Source: Sorghum bicolor
Lineage: Eukaryota > Streptophyta > Magnoliopsida > Poales > Poaceae
Direction: 5' to 3'
NCBI RefSeq assembly: GCF_000003195.3
Contig: NC_012872.2
Location: forward strand, 682,001-746,000
DNA: 64,000 nucleotides
A program made the position numbers and the translations under genes. The notes beneath the pieces are model-generated. The model searched no databases, had not been told where the DNA came from, and saw only the letters and a program-made list of their open reading frames with translations. Positions within the stretch are counted from its first letter, which is position 1, and each line of letters begins with the position of its first letter. Below are positions 45,006 to 58,179 of the stretch, one piece after another.

Positions 45006-48000
45006 TGTTGCTCCTCCATGTAGGAAACAACACGTCCATTAGTGTCTTACACACAACCTACATGAACCATCTAACTAAAGTAAGAAAACCTAAATGTTTC
45101 AATGAAGTCTGTGAAATAGGGAAAAAGAGATACATGATATTTTACCTTGCATAAGATTAAGCAAAGCCCTTTCCTCTCTATCCTCTACAAATAATATTTG
45201 CTTGGTAAAGTCAAATGTATCAATCTGACTATTTTCCAACTACAACCCTCCCATCTACTTCAAATTTTTCTCATATACTTGTTCTTGTCACTAATTATAG
45301 TAAAATCAGGTGGGTTTCTATTAGTAAGGCAGATATCTTTTTTCACAAGATTATCCTAAGGATGCACCATTTTCCCTTTGCCACTAGACCATGGTCGACT
45401 GGTACCATGCCTTGTAGTTGATGTTTTTGGTTGGGAACAAAGCTAAAAGAACCCAACCGCAGGGTGTTCCATCCTACTAAGAACATTCTTGAGTTCAAGG
45501 TCTCATGGTTTCTACTTCTGTCCAGATGAACAAGTGGTGATGTCCCTTTAGACACACCTAGGCTGTATCTAGACTATGTCCCATAGTTGTTAGACCAATT
45601 TGCGATGTCTTGCTTAGCAACGAACCGAGCACACCTACTTGAGGGTGAGGGTGCAAAGGTGTATGCAAGTTTTGCTAGACCTGATGTCGAGAAAGTCTTG
45701 CAGTATTAGTGGAACCTTTTCAGTAAGGTGCCTCCATACAATGTGTTGGGTGATGCATTGTACTGATCATGCTACACGTACTGTGAATCGAGAGTTTGTA
45801 TTTGAAGTTCCATCTGTTGCATGTTAAATCTTTGATAGTTTCAGAAGGTGGGCTATTAATGGATCAACCAGTCTCAAAAGATACGTTGTAGCCATAGGGT
45901 TGTTTGGGTAAAGGCTAGACGTACTGTCCAACAATCCTTCGATCCTACGCAACACTTCTACCAGCCTCCATAGTTAACAATGTGCTTGCAACACTTCTAC
46001 TAGCCTCCATAGTTAATGATATGCTTGGAACACTTCTCAGTTGAACCTGCCTAACTGCTTCCTTTATGCAGTGATCTATGGCCGTAATTACTAGAGGGTA
46101 AGCTGCATAGTTACTAGAAGCTCCACACACATGCATGGGAGCTAGATCAACTTCTTGAAGTGGGTTTCTAAATTGAAAACCATATGTTAGTGTGAATTCC
46201 TTGAAGTTCCCTTGAAAGAATCCCACACTACCTTATTTCCCCCTTATTGCTCTAGCTCAGATTAGACTCTTCGATAATATGGTGATGATGTGCAAATATT
46301 CATGAGGTACATGCAATGGTTTCTCCTTTAGAAATATTGTTGTTCCTGGACACACTTTAAAATGTTAGGGACACATACCTTTGGAGGGTACAAGATGAAA
46401 GAACTTGTAATGGGTAATGCATGTACCTAAAATGGATTCTGCATTTGTGATTCTGGAAGGTGACCATAAGGAACCTCGGTGGTGGATACCGCATGACACT
46501 GTGGTAACTTCTGCGTATGTAATTTGGGAGCCTATGTGCTATATCATGCATGACCCTATAAGGACTTCTACTTACTTTTTGATGCCAAAGATTTCTAGAA
46601 ATTAGTGTCAATATGTGTTGATGTATCAATGGGACCATCCTTGGTAGGAATTTTTGCAAGGTCAGTTACACTATCTTGGGTCAACTATGATAGTTTTCCA
46701 AAGAATTGGTGTCAGTTATCAGCTGTCTCTTATGCTGATTTCTGGCAAGAAGTTCAACATGTCCATGGGGATGTCATCTATCATGTTATGTTTTTCACAC
46801 ATCTTTGGCTTTCCCTAATTCTTGGGTATATTCTACTTAAATAGGCCAGAACCATTCTAGATCTTATGTTTACCAAGAGAAACTAGTAATGATGAGAAAA
46901 AGTGAATATTTCGTAATACCCAGTTATCCAAAAAACAAGAAAAAATTCAATATGTTTTTCCATTGCTTGTGCCAATGTAAAATAATATATCATACTAAAT
47001 ACTATAAAGAAAGTATTTGTCATTTGGGATTCACTGCTTTGGTCACTTGCTATCCCAAACTAGCTATTTGTGTGTATGACACTAGAATTTTGTGTGCCAA
47101 GCTGCCTACAACCATACACACAAGTTCTATTGGTATAAACGCAAATAACTAGTTAATATGGTAACGAGCAAACTCGTGAACTCAAATGTCACAAAAAGTG
47201 CCACGATTTTAGTAGTGCACACAATAGAGAGTATGAACAAAGTGCATAGACACAAATGGAATAAAGGGAAAAGGAAAAATAAATCATATATTGCACAAAG
47301 GTCCCTAATTCAGATCAGGGAAACTAGGTAAAGTAGATAATAAATGTAATAATCTATTTACAAATTCTATAGGGTTTTGTTCTTTATTGATATCTTTGCC
47401 ATACATCTTTGCATAGTGGCTTCAGATTCCATTTGAGGAAAAATCATGAGACCAGCATACTTCTATAGTATTGTTCATAGTGTTCTCATCACAAGAAATT
47501 GTAGATGGTAGTACCTTTCTCTTTAGCAAAGTTGTTGATTTTCCATTTGAGAACCCCCATTTCAAGTTCCCTGATTCTACATATTTTGCTCTAGGTTGTT
47601 ATTCTATGTGTTTTTATTCCCATGCTTGGCATTGCTAGTAGATATCATGTTTTTTGGGCCTAAATCCCCCAACAAAAAACAATTGCATATGGATTAGAGT
47701 TTCAAACAACAGAAGAATCAAGATTCTTGTATCCTATGTCATTTTTTGTGCTCTGATTTTCTTATTGTGAGTAGTTTTCATCTAGTTCATTAGAGAAGAT
47801 CCACCATCAACCTTGTCTACTGTGTGACTCACATTGTTCTTTATAGCTCTATGTTTCACCCATTTTATGATTGCTAACAATAGTGTCATTATACTTGCCT
47901 GACACAACATTTTGCTTTTATTATCCTCGTAGAGATTAATAGTGTTTGCATGGTTAACTTCAACAGCATATGCAGAACCATGTACCTATTCAGTGCGTAT

Positions 48001-49034
48001 GAGTTCTGATAATCGCCTCATCTTTTTTGGCTTTCTTTGACAAAATTGGAGATATGAAATATCAGCCAAATCAGTGGATTTGTTCCTTTTCTTCTTACAA
48101 ATAGATCCAACATTTCTTTTCAAAGATGCACAGTGTGGAACTTGGTTGCTTTTCATAGATATTTGTTTAGAGCCTTTTTACCTATATGTCATTTTACAAA
48201 CATTAGGCTCATTGCAGTCATCATTAGGAACATCTTGAGTTCTAGTATCATGTTCATTTGGCACCACACAAGGTTCTGGAATCTATGGATTCTGTTTGCC
48301 ATTTTCTTCTAAGATTGATATCATTTGAGGTATATCATTTGAGGAACATCATTAGGTAACCACTAACATCCATGGAGACATCATTCAGGATATTTGTTGA
48401 TACATCAATATTATTGGGAGTGCTCTACAAATCTAAGGGTATAATGTCATATTAGCTTATTGTATATAATGAACAATACTAATTAGGAATTTACCAAGCT
48501 CATCCATACCTTCAGTCACTAAAACACTTCTTTCAATGAATGTGTCAAGAACATTTTATTGAGCTAGCATGGCTAGAACATTCACTATAGTAACTGCTCT
48601 GTTGCTAGAAGGATAACTACATTTTGAATTGCATTCTTGGGCATTCTTTGAAAGGGTTGATTGATCATTCCCTTAAGATGATTGTCGTGACCAATAAAAT
48701 ATTCTTCTGGAATCAAAATTATTAGGCAAAGTCCAAATTATTGAAATAGAGCAATCATCATTAGTTATCCCGCTGTATTGAAATAGTTTTAGATGTAATT
48801 GTGGGGCTTGAAATTTTCACTCTATGAAGGCATTTTGTGCAAATCCATCAATGATGCTTTGTCACTAAAATGGGAAATGAGTTATCATGGTGTTCATTAC
48901 ATTGTTGCTAGCTATGGGAAATTTGAAGAGAGCAAAGTTTTGGATCCTTCTTTTGAAGCAGAGCAACATAACACCTAACAAAAGCATCAGTTGTCAATAA
49001 GATTAATGATATATGCATACACAAATCATGAACT

Positions 49035-49715
49035 GTTTGCTCCATCCTTCTCAATCTAGAACCATGGAGTAGAACCCTTCATAGCATAGCCGTTTAAATT
49101 CAAATACAAGGATATATACAACTTGGTGTAGCATATCAATCTTGGTATGATGATCCTTCACTGGGTTGAAGCACTCATTGAACAAGTCAAGCGCCAATGC
49201 AAGCTTCAGGTTGCATTATAGAATCACAAGCATTCCCTAGGAGTTAGTTGGTTCATCTTTCAAAATCCTTAAGGGTGACCATAAGAAACCATATTTGGTA
49301 GGGTTCGACACGCCTGTTACTTCTGATAGCTAAGAACAGAGCTTCTTGTAGGTCTCATTGATGTCAGCCTAGCAATAGAAGACAACTCTCATGATACTTG
49401 CAAGCACACTCCTAGCATGTGACAGACCCTAGTCGTTGTTTAACATGCACAGTGTGCACTAGCAGTAGTGGCACGACCACGAGCCCTCTAGAACCTTGAT
49501 GGCAAGGCACTATGGGTGGAAGGTGGACATGTAGGAATCACAATAGAGCAACTTGCTGCCGTAGATGTAGATGCAACATGCATCATCTTATGAGTCCTCC
49601 TACCTTTACCTTCTCCATATAAGAGACATTAGCATGCTATAGCCAAACAAGTTTAGTAGCTTATCTACTTCTGTGTCCTCTATTAACATCTTCTTCAACC
49701 TCCAACTCTCTCTCT
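49035..49715 (-). pseudogene. PHD-GNAT unit 1 (truncated)
   Basis: PHD block about 49,280-49,600; GNAT-A is cut off at 49,035, next to the EMF1-like pseudogene. Unique among the units, it keeps the TGG codon (SWSCHYC) after the first PHD half, though other stops follow (TAG after CHYC and in the next segment). GNAT-B follows at 49,750-50,215, with an extra partial GNAT at 50,255-50,500. Confidence 0.75.
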
Positions 49716-50574
49716 CTCTCTCTCGTGTGTGTGTGTGACTAGGCTAAACCTCTTGAGCTCCTCTCTCTCTGTCTGCTAGGGATCCACAAGCCTAAAGGAG
49801 ATGGACCTCTTCCATGTGTCTAATAGAGAGTCTATGGCTAGTTTCTTAGCTTCTCCACTTGACTGATGCTAACACCTACTCGATACCAATAACCAAGCGA
49901 TGAGTCACTCTCTTGTTTCTGGTAAGCTAGCAGTGTGCCTATGAAGCGCATCTCCACCACTTTTATGCCATGGATCCTCATTAGGTCTACTGAAATGATC
50001 TCTCCATCCTTCTCTAGAACCATGGTGTAGAACCCTCCGTAGCTTAGTCATTTAAATTCAAACCCAAGGATATACATAGCTTGGTGAAGCATATTAATCT
50101 TGGTGTACCGAACCTTCACAAGGTTGAAGAACTCATTGAGCATGTCAAAGCACCTTCGCAAGCTTCATGTTGCATTTTAGAACCTCTTGAGATCCTCTCT
50201 CTACTGGGAATTCACACCACGTGCACTCGTGTGTGCGTGTGTGTGCATGTGTGCATGTAGCATTGACTTCTCCACTTGACTGGTGCCAACACCTGCTCGA
50301 CAACACTAACCAGGCGATGTGTCACTCCTTGTTTCTAGTAAGCTGGCAGTGTGGCTACGAAGGGCACCTCTGCAACTTTTGTGCCATGGATCCTAAGGAG
50401 GGCTGCTGAAATGATCTCTACCTCCTCCAAAACCATGGCGTATAACCCTTCATAACTTAGCCATTTAGATTCAAACCAAATGATATGCACACCTTGGTAC
50501 ACTCGTGTATGTGTGTGTGAGTGAGTGAGCGCGAGAGTGTGTGTGTCTTTGTGTGGGTGCATGCATGTCTAACG

Positions 50575-51505
50575 AGGATGAACCTCTTGAGCTCCTCTCT
50601 TATTTGGGGATCCATGGGCCTAAAGGAGAAGGACCTCTTCCTTATGTCCACTAGAGAGGCTATGGCAGGTATCATTAGCTTCTCCACTTATACTAGTGCC
50701 ACCACTTGCTTGACACCACTAAACAGGCGACACGTCACTCCATGTTTCTAGTAAGCTAGCAGTGTACCTACGAAGGGCACCTCTACCACTTTTGTGTCAT
50801 GGATCCTCATTAGGCTGCTAAAACGTTCTCTCCATCTTTCTCTAGATCCATGGTGTACAACCCATTGTAGCTTAGTTGTCTAAATTTGGATCAAGGATAT
50901 ACATAGATTGGTGAAGCATATCAATCTTGGTGCATTGATCCTTCACTAGGTTGAAGCACTCATTGAGCATGCCAAGCGCCACCACAAGCTTCATGTTGTG
51001 TTCTAGAACTACAAGCATTCCTTGGGGGCTGGTTGGTTCATCTTTCTAAATCCATAAGAGAGACCACGAGAAACTATCTTTGGTAGGGTTTCTCATGCAT
51101 GTCACTTTGGATAGCTGACAACAAAGCTTCTTGCAAGTCTCATCGATGTTGTGCTCGTAGCCATGCAATGGATAGCAACACTTGTGATACTTGCAAGCAC
51201 ATTGTTGGCATGTGGATAGGCCCTGATCATCATTTGACATGCACAACATGCACTAGCAGTAGTGGCATAGTCATGAGCCCACTAAAACCTTGATAGTGAG
51301 GCACTATGGGTGGAAAGTGGAGGTGCAATAGTCATAGCAGAGCAGCTCACCGCCATCGGTGTGGACACTACACGTGTCATTTCTAGAATCCTTCTCACCT
51401 GCCTTCACCTTTTGCATCCTAGGATACATTGGCATGCTATAGCTAAACAAGTTCAGTAGCTCATCTACTTATGTGTGCTCTATTCTACTCTCTTCTTGTG
51501 TGCAA
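50575..51505 (-). pseudogene. PHD-GNAT unit 2
   Basis: PHD second half reads CMSNDDQGLSTCQQCACKYH and then CCYPLHGYEHNIDETCKKLC; a TGA replaces the conserved W before CHYC. GNAT-A (50,580-51,050) has several stops. GNAT-B of the next interval lies at 51,535-51,960 (NGTKVEVPFIGT). Confidence 0.8.
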
Positions 51506-52029
51506 GTGTTTATGTGACTAGGCTAAACCTCTTGAGCACCTCTCTCTACTAGGGATCCACAAGCCTAAAGGAGATGGACCTCTTCTATTTGTCCACCAGA
51601 GAGGCTATGGTGGGTATGATTAGCTTCTCTACTTGACTAACGCCAACACCTACTTGATAGCACTAACTAGGCGACGCGTCATTCCTTGTTTCTAGTAAGC
51701 TGGCGGTGTGCCTATGAAGGGTACCTCCACTTTTGTGCCATTAATCCTAAGTAGGACTATTGAAACAATCTCTCCATACTTCTCCAGAACCATGGTATAG
51801 AACCCTTTGTAGCTTAGACATTTAAATTTAGAACCAAAGATATCCACAGCTTGGTGGAGCATATCAATCTGCATGCATCAATCCTTCATCGGATTGAAGC
51901 ACTCATTGAGCATGCTAAGCACCACTGCAAGTTTTATGTTTATTCTAGAACCTCTTGAGCTCCTCACTCTACTTGGGATTCACACTGCATGTGCTCATGT
52001 GTGTGTATGTGCACACGCGTGTGTGTGAC

Positions 52030-52965
52030 TAGGCTGACCCTCTTGAGCTCCTCTCTTAGTAGGGATCCATGGGCCTAAAGGGGAAGGACCTCTTTGTGTG
52101 TCCCCTATAGATGTTATGGTAGGTATAATTAGCCTCTCCACTTGCACTATGTTACCACCTGCTTGACACCTCTAACTAGGCAACACATCACTCCTTGTTT
52201 TTGGTAAGCTAGCAGTGTGCCTCCGAAGGGCACCTCTACCACTTTTGTGCCATGGATCCTCAACAAGGCTGCTAAAATGTTCTCCCCATCCTTCTCTAGA
52301 TCCATGATGTAGGTAGCTTAGCCATTTAAATTTAGATCAAGGATATACATAGGTTGGTAGAGCATATCAAACTTGTTGTGTTGATCCTTCACCAGGTTGA
52401 AGCACTCATTGAGCATACCAAGTGCCACTACAAGCTTCACATTGTGTTCTAGATCTGTATGCATTCCTTAGGGGTTGGTTGGTTCATCTTTCTAAATCCA
52501 TAAGAGAGACCATGAGAAACCATCTTCGGTATGGTTTGTCACACTTGTCACTTCTAATAGCTGAGAATAGAGATTCTTGCAGGTCTCATTGACGTTGTGC
52601 CTATAGCCTAGCAATGGACAACAGCTCTTGTGATACTTTTGAGAACATTGCTGGCATAGGATAGGCCTTGATCATTGTTTGACATGCACATCATGCACCA
52701 ATAGTAGTGGCGTAGTCATGAGCCCTCTAGAACCTTGATGGCGAGGCACTTCGAGTGGAAGGTGGATGTGCAATAGTCACAGTAGAGTAGCTCGATGCTA
52801 ATGGTGTAGACACACCACGTCTCATCGTTGGAGTACTTCTCACCTACCTTCACCTTCTCTATCCTAGGAGACATTGGCATGCTGTAGCGAAACAAGTTTA
52901 GTAGCTCATTACTTGTGTGTGCTCTATTCTACTCTTCTTCAACCTCTAACTCTCTCTCACGCGTG
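52030..52965 (-). pseudogene. PHD-GNAT unit 3
   Basis: PHD near 52,500-52,860 with the shared TGA. GNAT-A at 52,045-52,480 lacks a stretch before the translated linker. The adjoining GNAT-B (52,990-53,415) keeps a 105-aa open frame from MKLVVALDMLIKCFNLVKDR through EGFYTIVLEKDGEIISTA and ALLRIHGTKVVEVPFV, one of the best preserved GNAT pieces. Confidence 0.8.
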
Positions 52966-53466
52966 CAGGTGAGTGTGTCACCAAGCGAAACCTCATGAGC
53001 TCCTCTCTCTACTAGGGATCTGCAAGCCCGAAGGATATGGACCTCTTCTATGTGTCCACCAAAGAGTCCATGATGGTTGTCATTGGCTTCTCCACTTGAC
53101 TGATGCCAACACCATAACACTAACCAGGTGATGCGTCACTCCTTGTTTCCCATAATCAAGTAGTGTGCTAACAAATGGCACCTCTACCACTTTTGTGCCA
53201 TGGATCCTTAGCAAGGCTGTTGAAATAATCTCTCCATCCTTCTCCAATACTATGGTGTAGAACCCTTCATAGCTTAGCCATCTAAATTTAGACCCAAGGA
53301 TATACATAGCTTGGTAAAGCATATCAATCTTGGTACACCGATCCTTCACTAGGTTGAAGCACTTAATGAGCATGTCGAGTGCCACTACAAGCTTCATGTT
53401 GCATTCTAGAACCTGTTGAGCTCCTCTCTAAGCTAAGGATCCACACCACAAGTGCTCATGTATGTG

Positions 53467-53513
53467 TGCACATGTGCGCGCGCGCACACACACACACACA
53501 CATATATATATAC

Positions 53514-53552
<39 letters not shown>

Positions 53553-53560
53553 CGCGTGTG
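53467..53560 (+). repeat. compound (CA)/(TA)/(TG) microsatellite
   Basis: GC alternation, then (CA)n, (TA)n and (TG)n in sequence; the CA and TG arms can pair into a hairpin. It is the most expanded of the GT-rich spacers found in every array unit. Confidence 0.9.
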
Positions 53561-53569
53561 TGTGACCAG

Positions 53570-54725
53570 GCTGACCCTCTTGAGCTCCTCTCTTAGTTGG
53601 TGTTCCACGGGACTAAAGGAGAAGGACCTCTTCATTGTGTCCACTAGATAGGCCATGGTATGTATCATTAGCTTCTCTACTTGCACTAACACCATGTAAC
53701 ACCCCAGAGTCCAAACGGCTCAGATCAACTTTGCACACTGAGCGAACCACACCTACTACCATCCCACTTATGCTTTTGTCCTCGCTTCGCATAAAAGGAT
53801 TAACTTGGAGATGTTGGGATGGACTCTAGAAGCCTTATATGTTGGTCTAACCCAACCTTAACAAGTAAGGTAGGACTAAACCCTCGACAATTATCTCATA
53901 ATATGCACATGGGCCACCATGGGCCAAATTCCAAATTGGGCTAGGCGTGACACACCAGCACTTGCTCAACAGCTCTTACAAGGCAATGCACACTTCTTGT
54001 TTCTAGCAAGATGGCAGTGTGCCTACGAAGGGCACCTCTACCACTTCTGTGCCATGGATCTTTAGCAAGGCTGCTAAAATGATCTCTCCATCCTTCTCGA
54101 TCTAGAACCATGGTGTAGAACCCTTTGTAGCTTAGCTATTTAAATTTAGACTAAGGATATACATAGCTTTGGTGGAGCATATCAATCTTGTTTTGTCTAT
54201 TCTTCACTGGATTGAAGCACTCATTGAGCATGCCAAGCGTCAGCACAAGCTTCACATTGTGTTCTAGAACTACAGGCATTCCCTAGGGGCTGGTTGGTTC
54301 ATCATTCTAAATCCTCAAGAGAGACCACAAGAAACCATCTTCAATAGGGTTCGTCATGCCTGCCACTTTGGATAGCTGACAACAGAGCTTCTTGCTAGTC
54401 TCATGATACTTGCGAGCACATTACTAGTATGTGGATAGGCCCTGATCATCATTTGACATGCACTAAAAGTAGTGGCACAATCACGAGCCTTCTAGAACCT
54501 TAATGGCAAGGCACTCTAGGTGGAAGGTCGATGTGCAGGAGTCATAGTAGAGAAGCTCACCACCATTAGTATAGACACTGTAGGTGTCATCGCTGGAGTC
54601 TTTCTCGCCTTCCTTCACCTTCTCCATCCTAGGAGACATCAGCATGCTATTGTCAAACAAGTTCTGTAGCTCATGTACTTGTGTGTGCTCTATTCTACTC
54701 ATCTTCACCTCTAACTCTCTCTCTC
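53570..54725 (-). pseudogene. PHD-GNAT unit 4, interrupted by a small LTR insertion
   Basis: Linker MSRIEHTQVHELQNLFDN, then DDTYSVYTNGGELLYYDSC with three zinc-ligand or neighbouring Cys changed to Tyr, then LECLAIKVLEGS and the shared stop. GNAT-A is split by the 53,695-53,952 insertion. GNAT-B follows at 54,760-55,190. Confidence 0.8.
53695..53952. mobile_element. small solo LTR / TRIM-like insertion
   Basis: 258 bp beginning TGTAACACCCCAGAG and ending GGCGTGACA, so TG...CA ends. Flanked by the 5-bp duplication CACCA at 53690-53694 and 53953-53957. It interrupts GNAT-A of unit 4, which is continuous in other units. No internal coding region. Confidence 0.8.
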
Positions 54726-55304
54726 ATTTGAGCGGGTGTGTGTGTGTGACTAGGATAAACCCCTTGAGCTCCTCTCTCTGCTAGGTATCTATACGCCTGA
54801 AGGTGATGGATGTCTTCCATGTGTCCACCAAAGAGGCTATGGTGGGTATCATCAGCTTCTCTACTTGACTGATGCCAACACCTGCTCGACAGTACTAACT
54901 AGGCAATGCATCACTCCCTGCTTCAGGTAAGCAGCAGTGCCTATAAAGGGAACCTTTGCCACTTTTGTGCCATGGATCCTAAGTAGGGCTATTGAAATGA
55001 TCTCTTCATCCTTCTCTAGATCCATGGTGCAGAATCATTTGTAGCTTAGCCATTTAAATTCAAACTTAAGGATATACATAGCTTCATGGAGCTTATCAAT
55101 CTTGGTGTGCCAATTCTACACCAAGTTGAACCACTCACTGAGCACCACTACAAGCTTTACGTTGCATTCTAAAACCTCTTTAGCTCCTCTCTACTACTAA
55201 AATCCACACCACATGCACCTGTGTGTGTGTGCATGCACATGCTTATCTCTAGGGGTGTGTGTGTGTGTGTGTGGGCGTGCACGCACATGTGTGTGACTAG
55301 GTTG

Positions 55305-56130
55305 GCTATCTTAAGCTCCTCTCTTAGTTGGTGTTCCATAGGCCTAAAGAAGAAGGACCTCTTCCTTGTCCACTAGAGAGGCTATGGTTAGTATCATCAA
55401 CTTCTCCACCTACGCTGATGCTAGCACCTGCTCAACACCGCAGACTAAGCGACACATCATTCCTTGTTTTTGGTAAGCTAGTAGTGTGCTTGTGATGGGC
55501 ACATTTGCCACTTTTGTGCCACGGATCCTCAATAGGGCTACTAAATTGATCAGGATCTCTCCACACTTCTCCAAAACCATGGTGTAGAATCCTTTATAGC
55601 TTAGCCATTTAAATTCAGATCAAGGATATACATAGCTTGGTGGAGCATATCAATCTTGGTGCACCAATCCTTCACTAAGTTGAACCACTCATTGAGCATG
55701 CCAAGCACTACCCCAAGCTTCACATTATGTTCTAAAACTATAGGCTTTCCCTAGGGGCTGGCTGGTCTATCTTTTTGAATGCTCAAGAGATAACATGAGA
55801 AACCATCTTTGGTAGGGTTTTTCATGCCTGTCACTTCTGATAGCTAAGAACAGAGCTTCTTGTAGGTCTAATCAATGTTGCGCCCATATACTAGCAATGG
55901 ATAGCAGCTCTCATGATACTTGCAAGCAAACTGCTGGCATGTGGATAGGCCCTAATAATCATTTGACATGCATAGCATACACTCATGAGCCCTCTAGAAC
56001 CTTGATGGCGAGGCACTCTAGATAGAAAGTAGACATGCAGGAGTCACAGCAAAGCAGCTCATCGCCATTGGTGCAGATACTGCATGTGTCATCACTAGAG
56101 TCCTTGCCTGCCTTTACCTTCTCCATCCTA
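55305..56130 (-). pseudogene. PHD-GNAT unit 5
   Basis: The linker lacks the MSRIEHTQ part because a (GT)n run begins right after the SPRMEKVK-like segment. PHD block reads DDTCSICTNGDELLCCDSC, retaining the cysteines but with the shared TGA after EGS. GNAT-B at 56,165-56,590 is frameshifted. Confidence 0.75.
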
Positions 56131-56689
56131 GGAGAAATCGGTGTGTGTGTGTGTGTGTGACCAGGTTGAACCCCTTATGGGGATCCCCAAGACTAAAGGA
56201 GATGGACCTCTTTCCATGTGTCCACCAAAGAGGTTATGGCAAATATCATCGGCTTCTCCACTAGACTGATTCTAACACCTACTCAACAACACTAACTAAT
56301 AGGTGAAGCGTCACTCCATATTTCTATTAAGCTAGTAGTGTGCCTATGAAGGGCCCTTTGACCACTTTTGTGCCATGGATCCTATGCAGGGCTGCAGAAA
56401 CAATATCTCCATCCTTCTCTAGAACCATGGTATAGAACCCTTTGGCTGAGCCATTTAAATTTAGATCTAAGGATATACATAGCTTGGTGGACCATATCAA
56501 TCTTAATGCACCAATCCTTCACTAGGTTGAAGCACTCGTTGAGCACATCGAATGCCATGACAAGCTTCATGTTGCATTCTAGAACCTATTGAAATCCTCT
56601 CTCTGCTTGGGATCGACACCGCATGTGCTCATGTGTGCATGTGCCTGCAAGTGTCTATGTGTGTGTGTGTGTGCGTGTGCCCAAGCTGA

Positions 56690-57600
56690 CCCTCTTGAGC
56701 TCCCCTCTTAGTTAGGGATTCATGGGCCTAAAGGAGAACCTCTTCTTTTTGTCCACTAGAGAGGATATGGCAGGTATCATCAACTTCTCTACTTGCACTG
56801 ATGCTCGCACCTGCTCAACACCACTGACTAGGTGATGCATCACTCCTTGTTTCTGGTAAGCTAGCACTATGCCTATGAAGGGCACCTCCACCACTTTTAT
56901 GCCATGGATCCTTAGCATGACTACTAAAATAATCTCTCCATCTTTTCTCTAGAACCATGGTGTAGAACCCTTTCTAGCTTAATCATTTAAATTTAGATCA
57001 AGGATATACATAGCTTGGTGGAGCATATCAATCTTGGTGCACCGGTCCTTCATCCGGATGAAGCACTCATTGACCATGTCAAGCACCACCACAAGCTTCA
57101 TGTTGTGTTATAGAACTGTAAGTATTCCCTAGGGGCTGGTTGGTTCATCTTTTTAAATCCTCAAGAGACACCATGAGAAACCATCTTTGGTAGGGTATGT
57201 CATGCTTATCACTTCTGATAGTAGAGAACAAAACTTCTTCTAGGTCTTGTAGATGTTGTGTCTAGAGCCCAACATTGGATAGTAGCTCTCGTGATACTTG
57301 TTAGCACATTGTTGGCATGTGGACATGCATAATGTGCACCAGCAATAGTGGCACAGTCACGAGCCCTCTAGAACCTTCATGGTTAGGCACTCTGGGTAGA
57401 AGGTGGAGGTGCAGGAGTCATAGCCGAGCAGCTCGCCACCATTGGCATATACACTGCGTGTGTCATTGCTAGAGTCCTTCTTATCTCCCTTCAACTTCTC
57501 CATCCTAGGATATATTGGCATGCAATAGCCGAACAAGTTCAGTACCTCACCTACTTGTGTGTGCTCTATTCTACTCGTCTTCAACCTCCAACTCTAACTC
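56690..57600 (-). pseudogene. PHD-GNAT unit 6
   Basis: The linker and PHD first half are open (SRIEHTQVGEVLNLFGYCMP, then ANGGELLGYDSC). The shared TGA follows, and the PHD second half has lost a segment around the SNDDQGL loop. GNAT-A retains MLRIHGIKVVEVPFIGIVLA and VQVEKLMIPAISSLVDKKK, the acetyl-CoA-binding core and following strand. GNAT-B at 57,640-58,075. Confidence 0.8.
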
Positions 57601-58179
57601 AGGCACGTGAGTGTGTGTTTGTGTGACCAGGCAGAACCTCTTGAGATCCTCTCTCTGTTAGGGATCCATGAGCCTAAAGGAAATGGACCTCATTGATGTG
57701 TCCACTAGAGAGGCTATGGTAGGTATCATTGGCTTCCTCACTTGACTAATGCCAACACCTGCTCGACAACACTAACTAGGCGACATGTCACTTCTTGTTT
57801 TTGTTAAGTAATAGTGTGCCTATGAAGGGCACCTCCACCACTTTTGTGTAATGGATCCTCAGCAGAGCTAGTGAAATAATCTCTATACTTCTTTAGAACC
57901 ATGGTGTAGAACCCTTCATAACTTAGCCATTTAAATTTAGACCCAAGGATATACACAGCTTGGTGGAGCATATCAATCTTGGTGTGTCGATCCTTCACTA
58001 GGCTAAAGCACTCATTGATCATGCCAAGAGCAATCACAAGCTTCATGTCGCATGCTAGAACCACTTCAACTCCTCTATCTACTAGTGGAATCCATATGGT
58101 GCATGTTGTGTGTCTATGCGCACATGTGTCTCTAGGTATGTGTGTGTGCTGTGCACGCATGTGCATGTGTGACTAGGCT

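Larger units (their letters stand above)
44150..48974 (-). pseudogene. EMBRYONIC FLOWER 1 (EMF1)-like pseudogene
   Basis: Minus-strand landmarks follow the order of grass EMF1. From an acceptor at 48975: CYVALLQKKDPKLCSL; WICTKCLHRVK at about 48,830; SSKGNDQ-like STLSKNAQECNSKC at about 48,650; QRKPKKMRRLSELI at 48,001-48,045; DGGSSLMN at about 47,800; MIDDIPMDMLNFLPE at about 46,760; RNPLQEVDLAPMHV at about 46,160; and DIANWSNNYGT to NSRMFLVGWN at 45,600-45,450. EMF1 is a plant-specific Polycomb-associated repressor of flowering genes. Stops include TAG after SHS, TGA in HH-stop-WIC, TGA replacing W after SSLMN, and TGATAA after ISIRDS. The first exon is missing: the PHD-GNAT array begins about 60 bp upstream. 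Family assignment rests on my memory of motif order. Some intervening pieces may be introns or insertions. Confidence 0.75.
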
